Origin: Nageia nagi
Lineage: Eukaryota > Pinophyta
DNA length: 64,000 nucleotides
Direction of reading: 5' to 3'
NCBI GenBank assembly: GCA_050084985.1
Contig: JBITNC010000001.1
Coordinates: forward strand, 176,018,001 to 176,082,000
Made by a program: the position numbers and the translations under genes. Shown here in pieces: positions 55,569 through 64,000 of this stretch. The number at the start of each line of letters is the position of its first letter. Position 1 is the first letter of the stretch. Below the pieces are notes generated by a model, which searched no databases, was not told the origin of the DNA, and worked only from the letters and a program-made list of their open reading frames with translations.

Positions 55569-56989
55569 TATGATGATTCCAAATTGACAAATCATGCTTA
55601 AACATGCCCTAGGAGAGGGACATTTACCTTCTTGCTTTGAAACTAACTAAATACACTCAAAATACACCCAATATTCTAACATCTAGCTATTTGTGACATA
55701 TTTAGTAATAATGAACCAAAATGCTCATAGAAACCCATTATATAGCTACTTAGAGAAAATAAAAATACAAGCATGCAACAATATCTCCAAGAATCCAACA
55801 CATGAATAAGGAAGATAAAATAGATACTTAACTAAAAAACAACTCTCCAAATCTACCATCCAAATAGAATGTGACAAGTTGAAAGATATTTATAGAAACA
55901 TGTAATTGTATTGATGAATAAAGTATAACATAATTACAATAATATATATTTTTCTACCTAAGGAGCTTGTATCAAGACTTTCTCCAATAGGGTTATTTTA
56001 TATGGTCCAAGGCCTCATTAATCATAGCAATAGAAAGGCATAGTCCAAGGCTTATTTTGTAACTTTTGTGATGGAATCAACAATATTCCTCTCAATATGG
56101 CTAGAGTAAGCTTGCATTTTGCCTCCTATGACCTTAATACCTCAAATGCAAGTTTCCCTATATGTGTCAAAGATAGAGTACGTACATTCAATTCGATAAA
56201 AGGGGCTTATAATCATAAACTCAACATATCTCTTAATTTCTAGGAATCATCCTTTTATAGGTGATGTAGTCTTTGTTCTAATCTTGCATTAAGATAATCC
56301 AATGATGGAGGGATGTGATCCATATGCTTATGTTTACATCATCCATGATAGGGAGCCTTGAGATAGGTGAGATCACATCTAAGGGATAGGAATGCCAATG
56401 CCCAAGAAGGGAAGATGTTGATGTACCTTTGGATCAATTCCATGGGTCTAAATACCTAATAAGGGTAACATGGGGTCTTGGGATACCCAATCCTCCAATG
56501 TGGAATGAAATGAGAAATAAATTCCCAAAATCTATGCATGGGAGCTATCAAATACCTTGGGATACTAAAATTCTTGTTTGTAGTGCCACATCCAAGCTTG
56601 GACTCCTCCTAGACATCTCAATGTCTATGTTATTACATTAGTGTTTCTCTACCTCAAAGTAATGATAAGAGGGACATATAAATACCAATATTACATTTTT
56701 CAAGGCTAAAATAAACAACACCTCATTTAGGGAGATTAATATTGCATTTACAAATATAATTATCTTATTTAATATTAATACATCATTATTAACAATTTAG
56801 TCACTCAACTATACATAATGATTGAATAAAAAGGGCCATTATTTTATAATTAGATCATTTAACTAAGTCTATAAGTGAACTTACAATAATTGGCCAAAAA
56901 TTATAAAAATAAATAAAATCACATCTAAGCTAATGTTCTTATTTATTAGAGGTGAAATGGGGAAAACATCACAAAAATGGGAGATTAAA
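55569..56989 (-). repeat. Element A (copy 2), middle LTR
   Basis: It is 1,421 bp, begins tatgatgattcc and ends gagattaaa (a decayed ttaca). A TATA motif lies at 56,251-56,260 on the minus strand. A PPT-like agttcacccctcc follows, showing that it also serves as 3' LTR of the next internal region. Confidence 0.82.
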
Positions 56990-57003
56990 AGTTCACCCCT
57001 CCT

Positions 57004-58560
57004 AAATTGCTTATCCCCAAGCAATTAAAAATATTCATAGCTACATCAGATCTTTCTTGATCCTTGTTTTCTTTATAGCTAGTTAGAGAATGCTCAAACT
57101 CTATATTGTTCTTTCAAGTGGCTTCCATGATTCATTTCTTGAACTCTTCTATCATGCTACTTAATATTATTTCCTTCCATTTATAGGAATTAGCTAGCCT
57201 TATTTTGGGTTATTATGTTGCCCATAAGTTACCCAAATTTTATTCTTTGGTGGTTGATTTTATAACTTCTTGATCAATATTTTTATCAAATCCTTTGCCA
57301 TATGTTTTGCTATTGGATTTTTTCAACACTATTGGGGGTTCATCTACCATGGAGTGTTGATAATAATTTTTTAGGGGGCCTTTACCTTCTTCATCACATA
57401 AAAATAGATGATAGCTAATGATTCACCAATCATAGGTGGAAGGAATTATGTGCTCATAGTATCTTATGCTAGGTCCTTTGGATGTGGAAATGATATCTTT
57501 TGGTATGGTTATGAATTTTGATTCTTTTTCACCTCCTTATACTTCCCACACTCAGCCTCATCCTTCTAAATTTGTTTGACCAATGTAGTATGGACCTATT
57601 ACCTTTAAGGCTTGCCCTAATATAGCCTAGTTTTCCTTTTAAATATGGGTTCAATGCCTTGTCTTTATCTAAGTATATTGAAATTGATTTCATTCCCTGC
57701 ATCTATATTTTCTTTTTATGTCTCACTATGGTTATGATAATTGTAGATCCCATTATTTATATGTGCCTTCCAATCCTCATATGTTGGTTACCATATATTC
57801 CAATATATATAGAAATACACCATGTCATGGAATTTTTAAAAACTTTTGCAATAGCTCTATAGGATTTCTTCAAGTGTAGCCAATTTGTTTGGAGGTACTC
57901 TTCCTATTACTTTTGTGTTTTACAAATATTTGAGTTTATCCATTATTTTTTGTGTTAGTTCTATTAGAATGTCTATTTTTTTATTGATCCTACCTTACCA
58001 TTTAGGGGTGAAGTATTTTTCTTCTTTATGGAACCTAGAGACTTTTGTTTATTTTCCAACATTGATGATTCAATCTCCAAGGTCCATTACAATGAAAACA
58101 AGTTTTGGAGATTCCAATTGGTTTATCATTGTTTGAGGTCCAAGGTTCATTTTAGCATTAAATATTCATTAATAAGCAAATTTTAAGGATCTTTAGTATT
58201 AGAAATGGCTATTTTTGTGATTTTCAAAAAGGCCCCAATCACCAAAATTTACTATTTTTTTAAATTTTCTAAGATGAATTACCAATATTTTTTAAAAAAT
58301 TTCTAAAAATAGCTATTATTTTCTAATATTTTTAAAAAAGTCATTGATATTTTTCAAAATATTTTCAGGTGGGTTCACCATAAATTTTTGAAGGGATTTT
58401 TTTGAAGAGTTTTTTAAAATGAAACCTATTAAGATCATATAATTACTACAAGTTTCTAATGATGTTCCTTGGCTATGTATCTTTATCTGAGTAATCATCT
58501 TAATTAGAAGGCTGATTATAGTATCCAATTTTTGTCCTACCATTCTTGTTTCTAAGACTC
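57004..58560 (-). pseudogene. Element A gag-like relic (copy 2, second internal)
   Basis: This is the best of the three copies. At 58,056-58,100 the minus strand encodes CFHCNGPWRLNHQC, a CX2CX7HXC zinc knuckle with the spacing found in many plant Ty3/Gypsy gag proteins (CX2C, seven residues, HXC). Upstream in reading direction lies VGQKLDTIISLLIKMITQIK (58,480-58,540), interrupted by a foreign stretch at 58,140-58,430. Downstream is a helix-rich part similar to 53,700. Gag would package element RNA; no protease or pol follows. Confidence 0.6.
58140..58430. other. About 290 bp insertion in element A gag relic
   Basis: The sequence is continuous at 53,878 and 18,150 but here is split by AT-rich DNA rich in ttttttaaa and atttttc. 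No terminal repeats are evident. The right edge repeats tcatataa of the target. Confidence 0.5.
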
Positions 58561-58817
58561 AAAATATCTTATTACTCTTGTGGGATACAAACTCTGATCA
58601 AATTAATTTCAATGTTCATACAATTTTGGTATGATGTAGACCTACTCCAAACTTCCATAAATGACCCAAGATATCAGATGTCTAACCTCCAATAGATAAA
58701 TTTCTATATATTTACAACAAACTTAGCCTCCTACACATCCAACATCTCAATTCCAACTATTAGATCCTATAAATAGTAGTAAAAGTATCCTAATATCTCC
58801 TCTTAGGCCTCCATTTA

Positions 58818-59293
58818 TGAAGAAATTAACCCTTTCTTAATTAACTTCTAATCTCCCAAGATCTCAAAAAGATACTTTCAACATCAAGATAATAGCACAA
58901 TAACTAAAGCCAATCATACAAATAATACAATATATAAAGTGGTTCCTTCCTTCTTAGGAGTATGTGCACTAACTAAGATCTTCTTATTCTCAAGTATCTC
59001 TCTTACAAAATCTCTTCTCTCTCTCAAACTCTAAACCTATAGCAAAGCTTGCATTACAATTGTGTAACTAGATAAGGGAAGGGTTCTTCTATTTATATAA
59101 GAAGAAACTCACTCTATAATTAATCTTTTTTCTATTTTTAATCCTTTACCTATTTTTAAACTCATACCTATTTTTAATTCTTCTTCTATTTTTATTCTCT
59201 TAATACTTTAAAGTATCTAATGATACTTTAAGTATTAAGTGAATTTACATTAAAGGAGAAATATTAAATGATATTACATTACAAATTTTAACA
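58818..59293 (-). repeat. Copia 3' LTR
   Basis: It is 476 bp, TG...CA on the minus strand (tgttaaaatttg ... tttcttca). A TATA box tatataaat lies at 59,091-59,100 on the minus strand, followed by a leader with gagagagag. Confidence 0.85.
59091..59100 (-). promoter_or_regulatory. TATA box of Copia LTR
   Basis: It reads ttatataaat on the minus strand, about 270 bp before the LTR end in reading direction. Confidence 0.6.
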
Positions 59294-59302
59294 CTTCCCT
59301 TT
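59294..59302 (-). other. Copia polypurine tract
   Basis: It reads aaagggaag on the minus strand, immediately before the 3' LTR. Confidence 0.75.
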
Positions 59303-59940
59303 AATGTAATATTGGGATAGAGCATAGAAAGGGGAAGAAAGACAAAGTAAGTGATAGTTCTTCTCCAAAGAGATACAAGTGGAGATGAGAACTTTACATC
59401 ATTGAGAAATAATCAAAATCTTAGTTTAAGACTCATTACAATACCATTTAACAAAATGGTTTACAAAAAAATCATTAACCACAACTAGTTTCACTAAAAG
59501 TGTAGTAAATCAACTTTGAGCTGACATATGAACCTCCATGAGCCTACCCACATAAAGTAACTTGCACTCTCAAGATGAAACTTACAAGATATAAGTAGCT
59601 CATTAACAAGATCAATTAGATGCATCATATAACATTCATATCAATCAAAAGATAAATGAACCAAGTAATGACATCTATAAATTGATTAATGATGCATTAT
59701 AAGTCATCACGAATATGCCAAAGTCATCTACTATATATAGAAATATGTGTTGATCAAAAACAAAAAGTATATATGCATATATAAGTTACTCATATATGGA
59801 TAACCAAATAGTGCTAACAAACACATACTGATTCCTCACATAGTGATAACAAAACAAAATGTACCATGAGTTTATACACTACAAACTAACCATGAAGGTG
59901 TATATTTATATCAATACTATATAGCTAAATAGAGCCCCCT
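59303..59940. other. Copia 3' untranslated region
   Basis: Between the coding end and the polypurine tract. No open frame of interest is recognised. Confidence 0.5.
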
Positions 59941-60470
59941 AGGGATGAGGTTATTATCATCAAAATATGAATTCAACCTTCACTCCCCTTGAGTACAACT
60001 TCACTACCATAAGAAAATTTCAAAGTGTGCACAACAAAGTTTCTAAAGTGGCTAGTAAATATATCAAGAGAGACAAAGTCAAATGAATAGAGCTATAGTT
60101 GTTGCATCAAGAAATTTCTCCTTGATATAATGTGCTTAGATTTGAGGTACACTATAAGTCATCACTAAGATTCCAAGTCCATACTTATAGTTACCAAATA
60201 AAGGAATGTATTAATAAAGTATACAAACCAAATAAAAGTTCAACAACTTTATTAAGAAGGAAGAAATTACAATGGATTCAACAAACCTTCAACATTTACT
60301 CCCTTTTTGAGGGCAACTTCACCAACCCAATAGAGTCCTTAAGCTTACAAAATTGATCTTTAGGAAGGGTATTAGTAAACAAGTCAATAGAGTTTAGGAC
60401 TGATGGATAATACTACAAGAGTAGAAGACCATCCAAAACCTTCTCTCTGATGAAGTGGGCTTGGATTTCT
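59940..60470 (-). repeat. Partial tandem duplication of the Copia RNase H end
   Basis: The RNase H C-terminal stretch occurs at 60,290-60,470 (IQAHFIREKVLDG, LFTNTLPKDQFCKLKDSIGL) and, more decayed, at 59,960-60,150 (QAHYIKEKFLD, IFTS, NF.HTLK), about 333 bp apart. Confidence 0.65.
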
Positions 60471-60950
60471 ACATACTTTATTATTTGATGGAAAATAGGA
60501 TTCTTTGCCAAAGCAATAGCTGACTAATTATGTAAAAAAATTACAATGGATAAACTTATTCATACCCTATTTCTTTCAAAATATACCTCACCTAAATGGC
60601 TTCCTAGGTTATAACTAACATTGCATAATATTAAGCCTTAGAAGTGGAGAGAACAATAGTAGATTGCTTCTTGTATGCCCAAGAGATAGCACCTAAACCA
60701 ATGCTAAACACCTAAGTAGAGGTTAATTTTCTATCATCTCTATCTCCCCCATAGTCAGAATTTGAGAATCTTAAGAGAACAAATGAAGAAAACTTATCAT
60801 ATTTGAGAGTAAGATCCTTAGTTCTCACAACATACCTCAAAATTTGCTTAACAACATTGAAGTGTTTAACATATGACTTTTGCATAAAGTGAGCCATCAA
60901 ATTCATTTCAAAGGCAATATCTAACCTGGAGATAGTTAGATAAAGAAGAC
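60290..60950 (-). pseudogene. Copia RNase H relic
   Basis: The minus strand gives SYRQLISSLLYLTISRLDIA and HFNVVKQILRYVVRTKDLTL at 60,800-60,970 (RT-RNase H link), then SNSDYGGDRDDRK, where active Copia elements read YSDADWAGDxxDRKST, and AIALAKNPIFH and HFIREKVLDG further on. RNase H degrades the RNA template during cDNA synthesis. The first Asp box is damaged, and stops and indels follow. Confidence 0.8.
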
Positions 60951-60999
60951 TACTAATTAGTTGTCTATAAGATGTAGCATTTGCCAATTGAGAGTTGGA

Positions 61000-61860
61000 A
61001 CTAAGAGATAAAGTGATTCTTGGAGAGACTAGGATTGCAACATGCTTGTACTCCTTCATTCCAAAATTTTGTAAGATAACTGAGATATGCTTTGATTGAT
61101 TGAGGTAAGTGTAATTCTTATATTAGTACACTTGCATATCAAGGTAGTAGTGTAATAGACCAAGATCAATTATTTCAAAAGTTGCCTTAAGTTTGAATAT
61201 GTAATCTTGTATGAGGACCATATTATTCCTTGTAATTAATAGATCATCCACATAGAGAAGAATCAAGATCAAATCTTGTCCTTGGTTGAGCACATAAGGA
61301 TCTAAATCAAATAATCATTTAGAAAACCTAATATACTCAAAGTATCTTGAAATCATTTTGTACCAAACCCTTGGTGCTTGCATAAGTCTATATAAAGACT
61401 TCTTTAACTTACACATAAAATATTCTTTACCTTCAACAACAAACCCTTTTGATTGATTCATATAGATTTCCACATCTAGGTCACCATTGAAAAAAGCACT
61501 CTTAACACCAAGTTGTAAAACTTTTCAACCCTAAACTATTGAAAGAGCAAGGATTACCTTGATAGTAGGCATCTTTTCCATTAGAGCAAAGGTCTCCTTA
61601 TAATAAACTCCATATTTTTTAGCAAAACTTTTAGCTAATAACCTTGCTTTGTATTTATCAATCTCTCCAACTGAGTTACATTTGACCTTATAAATCCATT
61701 TATTTCAAATAATATTGCATTCATTAGGATAAGGAACCAAATCACAAGTTTGATTCTTCATTAGAGCCTCATACTCCACATTCATTGCATTCATCCAACA
61801 CTTGTACTTTGAAGTTTCTTTGTAGGATGAGGGCTCATTCTTCCAATTAATTTTGGAAGA
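61000..61860 (-). pseudogene. Copia reverse transcriptase relic
   Basis: From about 61,860 the minus strand reads MNVEYEALMKNQTCDLVPYP, KWIYKVKCN, KARLLAKSF, SAFFNGDLDVEIYMNQSKGF, CKLKKSLYRLMQAPRVWY and then LILLYVDDLLIT with the YVDD catalytic box intact at 61,243-61,254. KLKATFEIIDLGLLHYYLD follows. Several stops replace Trp or Gln. This order and these motifs define a plant Copia RT. The protein is at one end of a single gag-pol frame in live elements. Confidence 0.88.
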
Positions 61861-62019
61861 TAAAGATTTATTAATAATCATACTTATTGTTATTATTTAT
61901 GTTGGAGAGTTTTATTTTTTAGGTGAAAAATCTACACTAACATCCAACTAGTTAGGAGCAACAAAAGAATCATCACCCTCATCAAGGTTCTCATAAGAAG
62001 CAGACTCTTTAGGTAGTTC

Positions 62020-62980
62020 ATTGAACTTTTACATCCCTTGAAACAAAGACTACAAGGGAATAAGGTTGGCATAGCCTGTAACCTCTATGCTGATTATTAT
62101 ATCCCATAAAGATACACTTTTTAGATATTTTATCAAGCTTCTTCTTTTTTCTTAGGAATAATAAAAGCATAAGCATCATAACCAAAGACCCTAAAGTGAG
62201 AGATGTTAGGTTTCTTTCTTAGAGTTTTACCTTCAACTACTTTCATAAGACACCTATTGATGATGTAGATTGTAGCATTTATAGCTTCACCCCATAAGAA
62301 GCTAGGAAAATCTTCCAACATATATCTTACCATTTCTTGAATGGTTCTATTCTTCCTGTTGGTAACACCATTCTACTGAGGAGTGTAAGGGATAGTAAAC
62401 TACCTCTTGATTCTATACTTGGTACAAAAATCATTAAATTCATTGCTATTATACTCACCCTGATTATTAGATCTTAACATATTGATTTTGAATCTAGATT
62501 AAGTTTCTACCAAGGATTTGAAATCTTTGAACCTATCAAAGGTTTGATCTTTGTGCTCTATAAGATACCCAAATGTCATCTTGCTAAATTCATTAATAAA
62601 GGTCAATACATAAGATGCTTCCCCAAGTTAATTAATTAGAAAAGTACCTATCAAATCTGTATGCACAAGCTGAAGATGCTAAGTTGCTCTAGTTGCCTTA
62701 TCTTTTGGAAACTTTTGCTAATTCATTTTACCTAAAATGCACTTCTTACAAAGACCAATTGTAGGTGATATTATAGACAAACCTTTGATAAGTTCAAGAT
62801 CTTTTATGAATTGAATATTCTTATGATCTAGGTGGCCTAATTTATGGTACCAAAGATTTTCTCTAGAATAAACATTAGTTGCAAGGCATATCTTTATTAG
62901 AGATTGATCCATAATGAAAAGGTCATCTTGCACTGAACCTTTCACCAAAGTAGCAAGTCCTTTTTTCATGCACCAAGAGT
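62020..62980 (-). pseudogene. Copia GAG-pre-integrase and integrase relic
   Basis: The zinc-binding part reads WYHKLGHLDH and CKKC at 62,720-62,870. In the core, LVHTDLIG keeps the first catalytic Asp, but the second position reads LRSNNQGEY (62,451-62,477) where LRSDNGGEY is usual, and the third reads NGVTNRKNRT (62,345-62,375) where NGVAERKNRT is usual. Thus the second Asp and the Glu of the DDE triad are replaced by Asn. FPSFLWGEAINATIYIINRC and SHFRVFGYDAYAFI follow. A stop lies in PQ(stop)NG. Integrase would join cDNA to the genome. Confidence 0.88.
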
Positions 62981-63017
62981 GTGATTTAAAATCAAATAAG
63001 TAACCTTTCTTGTAACT

Positions 63018-64000
63018 TTAATTACAAAAAAAAAGATTCATAGTGAGCTTAGGCACATAAAGCATACTTTTAAGAATCTTCTTTTGTATCAACACACTCC
63101 CAATACCTAGAACTTCAAGGATAGAACTATCACCTATCACAATTGCATCTTTTCTATACTTATGAAAGTTTTCAAACCTACCCTTTTCAAAACACATGTG
63201 ATTAGTGCATCTAGAATCAATAATCCAATCATTTACCAAAGTGCAAGACTTAGAGTAAAAGGCAACAACATAAGCAAAATTCTTATTCATCTTATTATAA
63301 AATTTGTTTGATTTTCCAGATCCTTTTTTAGTTTGATCTTTCCTTTTCTTGAAGCAATCAAATTCCTTATGACCATAGTGATTACAAAAATTATAATTTC
63401 TATCAAATTTGGCTTTGATTTCCTTAGAATTACCATTATCATTTTTTTTTATTGCCACCATTCTTAAAGTTCTTCTTAGGAGCATAAAAACCCTTCTTTT
63501 GGTTATAGTTCTTCTTTTTGAAGTGAGGCTTCATTGGACCAAGTGCCACAGATGGCTCTTTAGAAGTGGTGATCAACACTTTATTGTTAATTATTTTCTC
63601 ATACTTCAAGAGAAACCTTGATATATTTTCTAAGGAGAATACTTATTTTTCATCATCAAGCCTAGTTTCAATAATAATCATAAACTAACTAAACTTAGCA
63701 GAAAGGCTTTGAAGGATGATGAAAGTTAGAAACTCATCATTGATACAATTGCAACCACATCCTACAAGCTAAGTCATAAGGTCAACAACCTTATTTAAAA
63801 ATATATACACACTCTCATTTTCATCTTGAGATGATTGAAGTAACTTCTAAAGAATGGTGAGCCTCGTAGAAAATTTAGTACCAAGGTAGATACTCTTTAG
63901 TTTATTCCAAGCTTTGTTTGTGGTATTTGAAGAAGATATCATGAGGAGGATCTCATATGAAATTGCATAAAAGATCATGGAATTTTCCAAATCATTTTCA
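63018..64000 (-). pseudogene. Copia gag, zinc knuckle and protease relic
   Basis: In reading order from the window edge: gag with LDDEKQVFSLENISRFLLKY near 63,620 and YNFCNHYGHKEFDCFKK, a CX2CX4HX4C-like knuckle (63,350-63,400) whose first position precedes NHYGH. The protease site reads WIIDSRCTNHM (63,195-63,224), with Arg replacing Gly in the usual DSG. FEKGRFENFHKY and VLGIGSVLI follow. The frame 63,485-63,018 is open for 155 codons, the longest clean stretch in the window, but upstream gag has frameshifts. The N-terminus of gag is outside. Confidence 0.85.

Larger units (their letters stand above)
51541..58817 (-). mobile_element. Element A in copy 2, tandem form (LTR-int-LTR-int)
   Basis: It starts at the same host base as element A in copy 1 (left flank taaga). 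In window order: LTR 51,541-52,710, PPT 52,711-52,724, internal 52,725-55,554, PBS 55,555-55,567, LTR 55,569-56,989, PPT-like 56,990-57,003, then a second internal region until the Copia insertion at 58,818. A single insertion would end after the second LTR, so this is a tandem element, probably made by unequal exchange between LTRs. A third LTR is predicted beyond the Copia element. Confidence 0.82.
58818..64000 (-). mobile_element. Copia LTR retrotransposon, minus strand (5' end outside)
   Basis: The 3' LTR (58,818-59,293), PPT (59,294-59,302), RNase H, RT, integrase, GAG-pre-integrase, protease, zinc knuckle and part of gag follow in the Copia order (integrase before RT) when read on the minus strand. 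It interrupts element A at attta|tgaag. Its 5' LTR, PBS and second TSD lie beyond the window. Many stops and altered catalytic residues show that it is dead. Confidence 0.92.

Noticed and set aside
1-64000. Intact host gene
   Set aside because: No frame longer than about 155 codons, no plausible exon series with splice sites around a recognised domain, and all recognised domains belong to retroelements or to the damaged PPR-like arrays.

Overview
This window looks like repeat-dense nuclear DNA of a land plant, most likely a seed plant with a large, transposon-rich genome (a gymnosperm would fit; the species cannot be fixed from the sequence). It is very AT-rich. I find no intact host gene. 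Nearly everything recognisable is a retrotransposon or gene relic carrying stops and frameshifts. Many of the stops sit where Gln (CAA/CAG) or Trp (TGG) codons are expected, which is what C-to-T and G-to-A decay of methylated DNA produces.

Layout. A host block is present twice in direct orientation. Copy 1 is 1-15,679, interrupted by a copy-1-only segment (about 5,290-9,690) and by a truncated LINE (11,240-13,070). Copy 2 is 42,720-51,540. Each copy carries, in the same order, an unrecognised protein-like relic, a purine-rich tract, a minus-strand array of decayed PPR repeats with a period near 250 bp, a second protein-like relic, and at the same base an LTR retrotransposon of family A. Family A inserted before the block was duplicated.

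In copy 1, element A (15,680-37,812, TSD taaaa/taaga) has been filled by later insertions. Element B (20,951-37,455, TSD tgctc/ttctc) sits inside A's right LTR. An L1-type LINE (about 28,212-36,643, minus strand) sits inside B's right LTR. A solo LTR with GC-rich hairpins (about 30,956-31,522) sits inside that LINE. The window therefore preserves a four-level nest with a readable order of events. A and B use an initiator-methionine-tRNA type primer binding site. They lack recognisable pol and carry only gag-like or unidentified relics plus a degenerate tandem repeat of about 60 bp, so they look non-autonomous. In copy 2 the A element reads LTR-internal-LTR-internal, a tandem form expected from recombination between LTRs.

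Between the copies (37,813-42,719) lies another decayed LINE on the plus strand, whose RT segment is present three times in tandem with a 254/255 bp period. At the right edge a Copia element on the minus strand (58,818 to beyond 64,000) interrupts the second A internal region. It shows gag, protease, integrase, RT and RNase H relics and a well-defined 3' LTR with polypurine tract.

Nothing here forms a working pathway. The interest lies in the nested insertion record, tandem amplifications inside coding relics (PPR, LINE RT, Copia RNase H, B leader/PBS), and several protein-like relics that I could not name, including two on opposite strands that abut inside the LINE.
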